From positions 186,001-250,000 of the forward strand of contig JBMNIP010000002.1 in assembly GCA_050951005.1 (NCBI GenBank): a stretch of 64,000 bases of DNA, written 5' to 3'. The notes beneath the pieces were generated by a model. The model searched no databases. It was not told the origin of the DNA and was given only the letters and a program-made list of their open reading frames with translations. Below are positions 9,169 to 21,228 of the stretch, piece by piece (within the stretch, counting starts at the first letter, position 1; each line of letters starts with the position of its first letter). Source of the stretch: UMGS1519 sp050951005. Lineage in GTDB: Bacteria > Actinomycetota > Coriobacteriia > Coriobacteriales > Eggerthellaceae. The position numbers and the translations under genes were made by a program.

Positions 9169-9750
9169 ATGAATCTCGCATTCTTCATCAATGCCGTCCT
9201 GCTGGGCGTGGGATTGGCCATGGACGCTTTCTCGGTATCCATGGCAAACGGCCTGGGAGAGCCGGATATGCGGCGCCGCAAGCTGCTTGCCATTGCCGCG
9301 ACGTTCGGTGGGTTCCAATTCCTCATGCCCATGATCGGCTGGGTCTGCGTGCATACCGTAGTGCAGTACTTCAGCGCATTTCAGCTGCTGATTCCCTGGA
9401 TAGCCCTGGGATTGCTGGGCTACATCGGTGGAAAGATGCTATGGGAGGGCATCCGCGGCGATACGGCCGAGCAAGAATCTTCACGTCTTTCCGTAAAGAC
9501 GCTGCTGCTACAAGGGGTGGCAACTTCCATCGACGCGCTTTCCGTCGGTTTTGCGATTGCGGCGTTCGACTTGGCTTCTGCTACGGTTTGCTCGCTCATC
9601 ATCATGGCAGAGACATTCGCCATCAGCGTCGCAGGCGTGCTCATCGGACGGGCGTTCGGCACACGGTTGGCTGGCAAGGCCTCTATCTTGGGCGGAGCGA
9701 TCCTTATCGGAATCGGCCTGGAGATCTTCATCTCGAACATATTCTTCTAG
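9169..9750 (+). CDS. mntP: Manganese efflux pump MntP
   Basis: This 193-residue membrane protein of the MntP/DUF204 family has six helices in two inverted repeats, with the family's paired acidic motifs GLAMDAFSVSMANG near the N-terminus and ATSIDALSVGFAIA in the second repeat. It exports Mn2+ and protects from manganese overload. Start at ATG 9169 is chosen over the in-frame TTG 9157 because GGAGA (9159-9163) is correctly spaced before the ATG. Regulation is directly visible: a yybP-ykoY riboswitch and terminator precede it. It is followed by an untranslated stretch and then the convergent nifJ. Confidence 0.95.
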   Translation: MNLAFFINAVLLGVGLAMDAFSVSMANGLGEPDMRRRKLLAIAATFGGFQFLMPMIGWVCVHTVVQYFSAFQLLIPWIALGLLGYIGGKMLWEGIRGDTAEQESSRLSVKTLLLQGVATSIDALSVGFAIAAFDLASATVCSLIIMAETFAISVAGVLIGRAFGTRLAGKASILGGAILIGIGLEIFISNIFF

Positions 9751-9845
9751 AGCGTAATCGAAAAGCATGCGGCTTGTCGCGCATCGCCTCCCGTCCGCCC
9801 TTTTCACGTTGCCGCACGCAAGGATATCCCGCCCTCATGGATGCA

Positions 9846-9874
9846 AGAGGGGCGGACATATTGCCCGCCCCTCT
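9846..9874. terminator. Bidirectional hairpin between mntP and nifJ
   Basis: AGAGGGGCGG (9846-9855) pairs perfectly with CCGCCCCTCT (9865-9874). It lies between two convergent genes. Neither side has a long T-run, so it is a likely but imperfect terminator or transcript-end stabiliser. Confidence 0.5.
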
Positions 9875-9982
9875 GATCAAGCGATGAATGAGAACGCTTC
9901 GATCGGCAATCCCCTGCATTGCAGTCCGTTGAGCCCGACAAGCCAGAACACACGGCCGCAGCAGGCGCAGATGCTATGCGGA

Positions 9983-13519
<3,537 letters not shown>

Positions 13520-13571
13520 AAGACCCTTTCCCCCTTATTTGCCGGATAAGGATTGAAGCGCCCGCCCGATG

Positions 13572-13621
13572 GGAAACGGAATCGGCACTCCTGGAAATAG
13601 GAGCGCCGAGATTGCGTTTCC
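13572..13621 (-). other. Structured leader stem-loop upstream of nifJ
   Basis: An inner hairpin (TCGGCACTCCT 13582-13592 with AGGAGCGCCGA 13599-13609, one G-U) is enclosed by an outer helix GGAAACG (13572-13578) and CGTTTCC (13615-13621). It lies 53-103 bases upstream of the nifJ ATG. It has no T-run on the minus side, so it is not an evident terminator. The rest of 13520-13923 holds no gene that I can support. Confidence 0.45.
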
Positions 13622-13923
13622 GGGTGATGGCCGCATCCGAATAAACCTTTCCAATAGTAGCAATCGATTCCGGGATACAGCGGGCAGACCCGCGGTCGGC
13701 GGTTTGCGTGGTACGAGCGATTCGGCAAGCGGAATGGAAGGCAGGTTGCGTATCGGCGAGCGGGACGGATCGGGAAAACGGAAAACCGCATCCTCCTATT
13801 GTTTTCAGCCATCTTTCAGTTCGCAGGGTAGGATTGTCTAAATAAGGGGGATATCCTTCTTTTGTTATATTACTAGTAAGAAGAATTACCCCGAAGACGA
13901 GTGAGGACAGGTAAAAAGCGCTT

Positions 13924-14826
13924 ATGTCAAACCAATCGCACCTAGATCAGCTCGAAGCTGAATCGATCTACATCATCCGCGAGGTCGTGGCGATGTGCGA
14001 GAAACCGGTGATGCTCTACTCCATCGGCAAAGACTCGTCAGTGATGCTCCACCTGGCACTGAAAGCCTTCTATCCGGAGAAGCCCCCCTTCCCCTTCCTG
14101 CACGTGAACACCACGTGGAAATTCCACGAGATGATCGAGTTCCGCGACCAGCAGATGGAGAAATACGGGCTCGACCTGATCGAGTACATCAACCAGGACG
14201 GTGTCGCGCGGGGCATCAACCCCTTCGATCACGGTTCCGCCTACACCGACATCATGAAGACGCAGGCCCTGAAGCAGGCATTGAAGAAGTACGGCTTCAC
14301 GGCTGCATTCGGCGGTGCCCGCCGCGACGAGGAGAAGAGCCGTGCGAAGGAGCGCATCTTCAGCTTCCGTAACGCCGAACAGGTTTGGGACCCGAAGAAC
14401 CAACGCCCCGAGATGTGGGACCTGTACAACGCCCGTGTGAACAAGGGCGAGAGCATCCGCGTGTTCCCCATCTCGAATTGGACCGAGAAGGACATCTGGC
14501 TCTACATCCGCCAGGAGAACATCGACATCGTGCCGCTGTACTACGCCGCCGAGCGCCCATGCGTGGAGCGCGACGGCCAGCTGATCATGGTCGACGACGA
14601 CCGCTTCCGCTTCCTCCCCGGCGAGAAGCCCCAGATGCGCAAGATCCGCTTCCGCACGCTGGGTTGCTACCCGCTTACCGGCGCCGTGGAATCAGATGCG
14701 GACACACTGGACGCAATCATCGATGAGACGCTGTCCGCCGTGACCAGCGAGCGCACCACACGCGTTATCGACAAGGACGGCGGAGCAGCCAGCATGGAGA
14801 AGAGGAAGCGGGAGGGATATTTCTAA
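13924..14826 (+). CDS. cysD: Sulfate adenylyltransferase subunit 2
   Basis: This 300-residue small, catalytic subunit of ATP sulfurylase converts ATP + sulfate to adenylyl sulfate (APS) + PPi. It has the PP-loop motif YSIGKDSSVM at about residues 34-43, and the conserved GGARRDEEKSRAKERIFSFR region and a GCYPLTGAVES motif near the C-terminus. It overlaps functionally and nearly physically with cysN-cysC, which starts one base after its stop region (14828), so they form one operon. Upstream DNA (13840-13923) is AT-rich and likely carries the promoter, but I could not assign firm -35/-10 boxes. No cysH, sulfite reductase or cysK is nearby. Confidence 0.96.
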   Translation: MSNQSHLDQLEAESIYIIREVVAMCEKPVMLYSIGKDSSVMLHLALKAFYPEKPPFPFLHVNTTWKFHEMIEFRDQQMEKYGLDLIEYINQDGVARGINPFDHGSAYTDIMKTQALKQALKKYGFTAAFGGARRDEEKSRAKERIFSFRNAEQVWDPKNQRPEMWDLYNARVNKGESIRVFPISNWTEKDIWLYIRQENIDIVPLYYAAERPCVERDGQLIMVDDDRFRFLPGEKPQMRKIRFRTLGCYPLTGAVESDADTLDAIIDETLSAVTSERTTRVIDKDGGAASMEKRKREGYF

Positions 14827-14827
14827 G

Positions 14828-16708
14828 ATGAACAGCCTGTTGAAGATAATCACCTGCGGTTCGGTAGACGATGGCAAATCAACGTTGTTGGGCCATCTGC
14901 TATACGACGCCAAATTGCTCTTCGCCGACCAGAAACGCGCACTTGAACTGGAATCCAAGGTCGGCAGCCGTGGTGGCGAGATAGACTACAGCCTGCTGCT
15001 GGACGGCCTGTCCGCCGAGCGCGAGCAGGGCATCACAATCGACGTGGCCTACCGCTACTTCACCACGGACAAGCGCAGCTTCATCGCCGCAGACGCTCCT
15101 GGCCACGAGGAGTACACACGCAACATGGCCGTGGGCGCAAGCTTCGCCGATCTTGCCGTGATCCTGGTGGACGCCACCAAGGGCTTGCTGGTGCAGACGC
15201 GCCGTCACACCCGGATCTGCAGTCTTATGGGCATCAAGCATTTCGTGTTCGCCGTGAACAAGATGGACCTGGTGAACTACTCCGAGTACGAGTTCAAGAA
15301 GATCTCGAAGGCCATCCGCATGATGGCGGCCGAATTCGACTACGACTCGTTGCAGATCATCCCCGTCAGCGCCACCGAAGGCGATAACGTGGTGCACCCG
15401 TCTAAGGAGATGCCATGGTATACCGGCCCCACGCTGCAAACGTACCTGGAGGACATCGACGTTGACACTGCCGAGCTGGAGAAGGGCTTCTCCATGCCCG
15501 TGCAGCGCGTCAGCCGCCCCGACCGCACATTCCGCGGCTTCCAGGGAACGGTTGCAACCGGCCGCATCGCCGTCGGCGACGAGGTGAAGGTGCTGCCCAG
15601 CGGCACCACATCGCATGTGGCCCGTATCGTAGAGGGGTTCGACGATGTGCAGGAAACCTCTGCCGACCATGCCTGCAGCATCGTATTGGCGGACGAGGTG
15701 GACGTATCACGCGGCAGCGTATTGGTGAACGGGTATGAGCCGCTGGTCAGCAATGCCTTCACGGTCCAGATGCTGTGGATGGACGACGAGCACCTGGTAC
15801 CCGGCAAGAACTTCCTCTTCCGGATCGGCACGAAATCCGTGCCGGGCACCGTACTGAACATTCGCTACCGCATCAATGCGAATACCGGCGAGCATGTCGT
15901 GGCAAAAGAGCTGAAGAAGAACGAGATCGCGGTCTGCGATATCAGCCTGGGCGAGAAAACGGTTATCGACACGTTCGAACACAATGCGCACCTGGGCCGC
16001 ATGATTCTCATCGACCGCATCACGAACATGACGAGCGGTTGCGCCGTGGTCCAGCACAACCTGAACCGCTCCGATAACCTCACGTGGCAGCAGACCGATA
16101 TCACGCGCACGCTGCGTGAAGGCCACATGGACCAACAGGCTTGCACGCTTTGGTTCACCGGTCTTTCCGGATCCGGAAAATCCACTCTGGCTAATGCCGT
16201 GGAACGCGCGCTCTATGCCCGTGGCAAGTACACCATGCTGCTGGACGGCGACAATGTCCGCCTGGGCTTGAACAAGAACCTGGGATTCACCGAGACGGAC
16301 CGCATCGAGAATATCCGGCGCGTAGCCGAGGTGGCGAAGCTTATGAACGATGCCGGCCTGATCGTCATGACGAGCTTCATCAGCCCCTTCGTCCGCGACC
16401 GCCGCAATGCGCGCGAGATTATCGGCAGCGACAGCTTCATCGAGGTCTATGTATCCACGCCGCTGGAGGAATGCGAGCGCCGCGATGTGAAGGGCCTGTA
16501 TGCAAAGGCCCGTGCGCACAAGATCAACAACTTCACAGGAATCACGAGCCCGTATGAGGCTCCCGAGCATCCCGAGATCACCGTTGACACCAGCACCGAG
16601 AAATTGGAAGACAGCGTCGCCCGCATCCTGGAGATGATCGATGCTTGGGAGAAATCCCGGAGAGCAGAAGCAACCGCAAGCGACGGAAAGGAAGCACCTG
16701 AGGAATAG
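14828..16708 (+). CDS. cysNC: CysN-CysC fusion: sulfate adenylyltransferase GTPase subunit and APS kinase
   Basis: This 626-residue bifunctional protein resembles NodQ or mycobacterial CysNC. The N-terminal elongation-factor-like GTPase has G1 GSVDDGKST (residues 11-19), DAPGHEEY (G3) and NKMD (G4), followed by beta-barrel domains. The C-terminal APS kinase begins about residue 440 with Walker A GLSGSGKST, followed by the DGDNVR motif and the KARAHKINNFTGI region. Together with CysD it makes PAPS from sulfate and ATP. The next gene, a sulfotransferase, starts 63 bases downstream on the same strand, which suggests the PAPS is used for sulfonation rather than cysteine synthesis. Confidence 0.96.
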   Translation: MNSLLKIITCGSVDDGKSTLLGHLLYDAKLLFADQKRALELESKVGSRGGEIDYSLLLDGLSAEREQGITIDVAYRYFTTDKRSFIAADAPGHEEYTRNMAVGASFADLAVILVDATKGLLVQTRRHTRICSLMGIKHFVFAVNKMDLVNYSEYEFKKISKAIRMMAAEFDYDSLQIIPVSATEGDNVVHPSKEMPWYTGPTLQTYLEDIDVDTAELEKGFSMPVQRVSRPDRTFRGFQGTVATGRIAVGDEVKVLPSGTTSHVARIVEGFDDVQETSADHACSIVLADEVDVSRGSVLVNGYEPLVSNAFTVQMLWMDDEHLVPGKNFLFRIGTKSVPGTVLNIRYRINANTGEHVVAKELKKNEIAVCDISLGEKTVIDTFEHNAHLGRMILIDRITNMTSGCAVVQHNLNRSDNLTWQQTDITRTLREGHMDQQACTLWFTGLSGSGKSTLANAVERALYARGKYTMLLDGDNVRLGLNKNLGFTETDRIENIRRVAEVAKLMNDAGLIVMTSFISPFVRDRRNAREIIGSDSFIEVYVSTPLEECERRDVKGLYAKARAHKINNFTGITSPYEAPEHPEITVDTSTEKLEDSVARILEMIDAWEKSRRAEATASDGKEAPEE

Positions 16709-16771
16709 ACGGCACAGGGAGACGGGCGTTTGGGAGGGGGGCCCAGTCCCGCAAGAGACAGGAAGGAAACC

Positions 16772-17851
16772 ATGTCCCGAAAACTGGTACTCCACATCGG
16801 AACGCATAAGACCGGCACAACCGCTATACAGGGTGCCATGGGATTGAACGTTCCGGAACTGAAGGCGCAAGGCTATGCATACCCCCTCTTCTCCGCCCAT
16901 TTCAAAGGCGTCCCGAACAACCGCAATGGGTATTTCGTCGCAAGGCTGGTGAAGGATGCCTTGAACCCCGGCTCCGTTGACGGCAAAATGCTGAGGCTTG
17001 CCCAAACCTGCCGTGACGCAATCCCCCAATATGTCGAAGCCCCCGAGGACGTGATCCTTTCCGATGAGCGTCTGTGGTACACGGCGAGGGGATATGCCGA
17101 ATTCTGGCCGAAACTCCGATCCATCATGGAGGATCTGGGCTTCCGGGAATTCCGGATCATCGTGTACCTCCGCCGTCAAGACCGCTTTGCCGAAGCGCTG
17201 TGGAACCAGTTCGTGAAGGGCGATACCCGCATGACGAAGTCCCTGTGGGAATACATCAACGGCAAGACCATGAGGCGCGTCTGCGACTATGCGAAGGGTC
17301 TGGACAACCTTGCCGAGACCTTCGGCAAGGAGAATCTATCCGTGCACGTGTTCGACCGGGCACGGATGAAGGACGGCAACGTAGTTCCCGATTTCGCAAA
17401 CGCCATCGGCGTGGACATCTCGCAGTTTGCCGAACCCGAGAACAAAGAGGTCAACGTCCGCCTTTCGAATGATGCGGTGGAGATCAAACGCCTCCTGAAC
17501 GCTTCGGAGACCTACGCCTCCATGCGGAACTTCATGCACCAGACGATGCTGGATATCAGCGTCGCCCATCCCGAATCGAACAAGACGAACATCCTTCCCG
17601 CCGAGAAGCGCAAGGAATTCCTCGCACGATACGAGGAGGGCAACGCGTATGTGGCCCGCGAGTATCTGGGCATCGAAGACGGAACGCTGTTCGGACCTGC
17701 AAAGGCGGATGAATACCCTGATTGGACTCCCGATAGCGACAGCATGAGGGAAGCGCTCGTCCTGACGTTCGAAGCCCTGGTTTCGCAGAATTTCGAATAT
17801 CGCAAGCACATTCAAGACGTTCTCCAACAGCAGTCGCACGATAATGGGTAA
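16772..17851 (+). CDS. PAPS-dependent sulfotransferase-like protein
   Basis: This 359-residue protein opens with the P-loop-like 5'-phosphosulfate-binding motif LHIGTHKTGTTAIQ (residues 7-20), and has a second conserved block RIIVYLRRQDRFAEA near residue 130 that fits the 3'-phosphate-binding region of the sulfotransferase fold. It would transfer sulfonate from PAPS to an acceptor hydroxyl; the acceptor cannot be told. Start ATG 16772 is supported by GGAAGG (16761-16766); the longer frame from 16730 has no such site. The leader contains an unusual GGGAGGGGGG run (16732-16741). Its position directly after the PAPS synthesis genes strongly supports PAPS use. Confidence 0.8.
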   Translation: MSRKLVLHIGTHKTGTTAIQGAMGLNVPELKAQGYAYPLFSAHFKGVPNNRNGYFVARLVKDALNPGSVDGKMLRLAQTCRDAIPQYVEAPEDVILSDERLWYTARGYAEFWPKLRSIMEDLGFREFRIIVYLRRQDRFAEALWNQFVKGDTRMTKSLWEYINGKTMRRVCDYAKGLDNLAETFGKENLSVHVFDRARMKDGNVVPDFANAIGVDISQFAEPENKEVNVRLSNDAVEIKRLLNASETYASMRNFMHQTMLDISVAHPESNKTNILPAEKRKEFLARYEEGNAYVAREYLGIEDGTLFGPAKADEYPDWTPDSDSMREALVLTFEALVSQNFEYRKHIQDVLQQQSHDNG

Positions 17852-18101
17852 AACGCAAGCTGAAGCGAATGCTTGGTCAGTAGGCTCATAACCAACGGAC
17901 GCCAGCCGGTTCCCGTCATCCACAGTGCCGTAGGCAGAGATAACCGACCATCGGGAATTCGCTCATTCCCGTGGGCTTCCCTTTGCGGTAGGCTTATTCC
18001 ATTGCAGGGAAATCAACCGAGAAGACGAGAGAGGATGATATGCGCCGAATCGCCGACATACTCCCCGCTTCCCCCGAAGCCTTGAAACGGAGCCCCCACC
18101 G

Positions 18102-19568
18102 ATGAAGACCGACCAACCGAAGAAGCCCTCGCTGGGCCAGTTGGTCAAGACCATGCTGGGCATCGGCTGCGTCGGCTTCGGCGGCGGTTCCGCCCTGATT
18201 CCCGTATTGGAAGAAACGCTGGTGCGCAAGCGCCACTTCATCTCCGAGGACGAGTTCAACAAAGATATCGTCATCGCAAGCGTTACCCCCGGTGCGCTGC
18301 CGGTAGAAATCTCCGCCGGCGTGGGCAAGCAGGCTGCCGGGCCGTTCGGCATGCTGGCATCCGCCGCATCCATTTCGCTTCCGGGCGTGGCACTGACCGT
18401 ATTCGCCATGGCCGTGCTGAGCCAGTTCGGCAACGAGGTCATCCAGCAAGTCGGCTTCCTTTCCATCGGCGCGCTGGCATATATCCTCTGTGTGCTGCTG
18501 CACTACAGCTACACGGTGATTTTCAAAGCGAAAACGCATCGGCTCTCCGTACTGAACGCCCTCATCGCGCTCGTCGTATTCGCAATGATCGGCGAATCGT
18601 CGTTCGTGAAGCTCACCGGTCTCACCGATACGCTTCCCACCGTCCACCTGTCTATCATCAACGTTATGGCCGTGGCGTTCTTCCTGGTGTTCTGGACGCA
18701 CGGCGACTACTCTGCCAAACGCGTGGTACCCGGCGCCATCATCGCAGGGTTATATCTGCTCGGCGCCGATGGTTCCTTCGGGCTGGAAGAAACCCCGCTC
18801 GAACTGGTTGCGGGACTCACAATGCTTGCCATGGCCTTGGCAGGACTGCGCCAGGAGATGCAGGGCAAGCAGCATCTGTTCGACATCACGCGCCTGAAGG
18901 ACCTGGGCAAGGAAGTCGCTGCCGCCGCCTGCATGCTGGTGGTGTTCTGCATCCCTGCGCTGTTGGTCTATGAAGGCACACCGGAATTCGTAGGCCGCGG
19001 CATTCTGTCCGCCCTCACGTCATTCGGTGGTGGAGATGCGTACTTGGCTCTGGCCGACGGCCTGTTCGTCACAACGGGCCTGGTGCTGTATGTGGACTTC
19101 TATAACCAGTTGGTTCCCGTGGCGAACGCGCTACCGGGTTCCATCCTGTGCAAGGTCCTGTCGGGCATGGGTTTCTTCATAGGATACCGGGCGACGGGCG
19201 ATGTCATGGTCGGCCTGGCCGTTGCGCTCGCAGGCTTCTCCTGTTCCATCTCCATGTCCAGCACCACATTCTCCGTCGTCGACTTCTTCTACAGCGGTCT
19301 TGAGCATTTCCGTTCCTTCAAGATGCTGAAAAAGGCCATCTCCCCTATCATCGTGGGGCTGATGGGGAGCGTGGCGCTGAACCTCATGCGCTCCTGCACC
19401 ACCATCTCGGTCGGGAGCCTACCGGTTTGGTTCGCACCGGTGCTGTGTCTGGTGCTGACGGCAGGAAACCTGCTCGTCATGCACAAAGCGGGCAACAGAC
19501 CGCTGCCCATGGTCATCGGCATGGCGGCAATCTCCTGTGCAGCCTGCAACATCCTTGCACTGTGCTAA
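18102..19568 (+). CDS. chrA: CHR-family (ChrA-like) anion transporter
   Basis: This 488-residue membrane protein has two homologous halves, the long-chain form of the CHR family. The signature FGGGSALIPVLEE lies near residues 26-38 and the second-half counterpart TSFGGGDAYLALADG lies near 307. CHR proteins export chromate or transport sulfate-like oxyanions. Placed 250 bases after the sulfate activation and sulfotransferase genes and on the same strand, a role in sulfate movement is possible; this is inference from context. The spacer 17852-18101 holds no gene I can support. Start ATG 18102 lacks a strong ribosome binding site. Confidence 0.85.
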   Translation: MKTDQPKKPSLGQLVKTMLGIGCVGFGGGSALIPVLEETLVRKRHFISEDEFNKDIVIASVTPGALPVEISAGVGKQAAGPFGMLASAASISLPGVALTVFAMAVLSQFGNEVIQQVGFLSIGALAYILCVLLHYSYTVIFKAKTHRLSVLNALIALVVFAMIGESSFVKLTGLTDTLPTVHLSIINVMAVAFFLVFWTHGDYSAKRVVPGAIIAGLYLLGADGSFGLEETPLELVAGLTMLAMALAGLRQEMQGKQHLFDITRLKDLGKEVAAAACMLVVFCIPALLVYEGTPEFVGRGILSALTSFGGGDAYLALADGLFVTTGLVLYVDFYNQLVPVANALPGSILCKVLSGMGFFIGYRATGDVMVGLAVALAGFSCSISMSSTTFSVVDFFYSGLEHFRSFKMLKKAISPIIVGLMGSVALNLMRSCTTISVGSLPVWFAPVLCLVLTAGNLLVMHKAGNRPLPMVIGMAAISCAACNILALC

Positions 19569-19611
19569 CTCATCGGACGAACGACGCAAGACGATTCCAG
19601 TATCCCGATAC

Positions 19612-20571
19612 CTACCTATTCCCACGAAGGGATTGCTGCCCGTGGATTCGCGCACGTATATGGTCAGGCAGCAACCGGGCCATATCGGACGGCAAAGGAG
19701 CCATGCATTCCAGACGTTCCCCTGTCATGGGGTGGTCCAACGCAAGGTGATGCGAATGCAAGGCTGCACGCCCTATTGAATCCGAACGCGTGCCGTAATA
19801 CGCATCACCCAGAAGCGGATGACCGATGTAGGCCATATGCAAGCGAATCTGATGTGTTCGACCGGTGTCCAGACGCAAGCGAACAACTGATATGCGGCCG
19901 ATGCCGGCGGGATCATCAAACGCTCCGAGCACGCGATAGCGTGTAATCGCCGGTTTTCCCGCAGGGTCGACTGCAAAGCCGATGCGCTTCTGTTCCACCC
20001 GCGCAATAGGCGCATCCACAACACCGCAGAGGTCCGGTAGCTCACCTACGCAATAGGCCAGATAATCGCGTTGGAACGCATTTGTATGGAGCTGGTCCTG
20101 CAGACGGTCCTTCACGTATGACGACGTGGCGAAAACAACCAATCCCGTCGTGGTTCCATCGATGCGATTCACGGCATGGGGATATCCGTCGCAGCCATTG
20201 TCCAAGAAATACTGCATCACGTGGTTCAACAGCGTACCTTCCGAGTGGCCGGGACCCGGGTACATGACCTCGCCTGCAGGCTTGTCGACTATCAGAACAT
20301 CCTCATCCCGATACACCACCGCCACACTCCCCTGCTGGGGATCCACTCCCGTCTGCCCAGGGCGGAGCCCATCATCGATGGCGACGGACACCGTTTGCCC
20401 GGAATGCACGCGGTTCACCGTCCATGCCCCTTTCCCGTCAACGGCAATCCCTTCCGCACGGCGCTTCGCCCGTCGCAGGCAGCGGACACTGACCTTCAGC
20501 TGCCCGCGCAGCACCTCCTGTACGGTGCAGCCGTCGAATTCTGGGGAAACTGTGCAGGAGATCATTCGCAT
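19612..20571 (-). CDS. RluA-family RNA pseudouridine synthase
   Basis: With start at ATG 20571 the product is about 319 residues: an S4-like N-terminal region (VQEVLRGQLKVSVRCLRRAKR) followed by the RluA catalytic domain. The catalytic motif, usually HRLD, reads NRIDGTTTGLVVFA, with the catalytic Asp kept but His replaced by Asn. The later blocks RLDTGRTHQIRLH and GHPLLGDAYYG are intact. It would isomerise uridine to pseudouridine in rRNA or tRNA; target unknown. The frame is open another 67 codons upstream, but that part overlaps the divergent gene at 20669 and looks non-coding. A second in-frame ATG at 20565 is equally possible. Confidence 0.88.
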   Translation of the reverse strand: MRMISCTVSPEFDGCTVQEVLRGQLKVSVRCLRRAKRRAEGIAVDGKGAWTVNRVHSGQTVSVAIDDGLRPGQTGVDPQQGSVAVVYRDEDVLIVDKPAGEVMYPGPGHSEGTLLNHVMQYFLDNGCDGYPHAVNRIDGTTTGLVVFATSSYVKDRLQDQLHTNAFQRDYLAYCVGELPDLCGVVDAPIARVEQKRIGFAVDPAGKPAITRYRVLGAFDDPAGIGRISVVRLRLDTGRTHQIRLHMAYIGHPLLGDAYYGTRSDSIGRAALHSHHLALDHPMTGERLECMAPLPSDMARLLPDHIRARIHGQQSLRGNR

Positions 20572-20668
20572 ACGGCGGATTCTACCGTGAATGCATGCCC
20601 GATGCAGATGCAATGCGCGAACCGCTACAATGAAGACACCGTTTCTATCGAGAAGGGACCCAGCGCGC

Positions 20669-21067
20669 ATGTTCGAAGTGACCGAAGACGAATTCGAGGA
20701 TGCCGTGCAACGTGGTATCGAATGCATCCCCGAGCGTTTCCGCGACCAGATTGAAAACGTCGCGTTCTGCATTCAGGATGAGCCCGATTCCGGACAGCGG
20801 GCCGCTATGGTGCAGTCGGATTGCCAGGGCCGGCGCGAGCTTCTGGGCCTGTACAGCGGCATCCCGCTTAGCGTTCGCGGAGCGGATTACGGAGCTTATC
20901 GCAGTATGCCGGACATGATCACCGTCTTCAAGGGGCCGCACGAGCGCATCGCCTACTCGAGGGAGGGTCTATTCGAGAACGTGCGCAAGACCGTCGTACA
21001 TGAAGTGGGCCATTACTTCGGAATGGACGAGGATCAGCTGCGTGCCATGGGCTACGGATCCTCATAA
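20669..21067 (+). CDS. Small zincin-like metallopeptidase family protein
   Basis: This 132-residue protein has the C-terminal zinc-binding motif HEVGHYFGMDEDQLRAMGY, i.e. HExxHxxGxxD with the conserved DEDxLxxxGY extension of the actinobacterial minimal-zincin (DUF1025-like) family. The N-terminus begins MFEVTEDEFEDAV, typical for the family. Start ATG 20669 is supported by AAGGGA (20653-20658). The substrate is unknown. The gene is divergent from the pseudouridine synthase with about 97 bases between them. Confidence 0.88.
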   Translation: MFEVTEDEFEDAVQRGIECIPERFRDQIENVAFCIQDEPDSGQRAAMVQSDCQGRRELLGLYSGIPLSVRGADYGAYRSMPDMITVFKGPHERIAYSREGLFENVRKTVVHEVGHYFGMDEDQLRAMGYGSS

Positions 21068-21228
21068 ACGCGGTATCGCATCAGCTAACGCGCGAAAGCC
21101 GATGAAACCCCCGCCGTTCCCATGGCGATTCGGCACCCGACCCCTCGCAAGATAATCTATGACTGGAGAAGGTTTCTATCGGCGCCGTTCCGTTACCATA
21201 GAACGGGCACGAGGAAGAAAGGCGCGCT

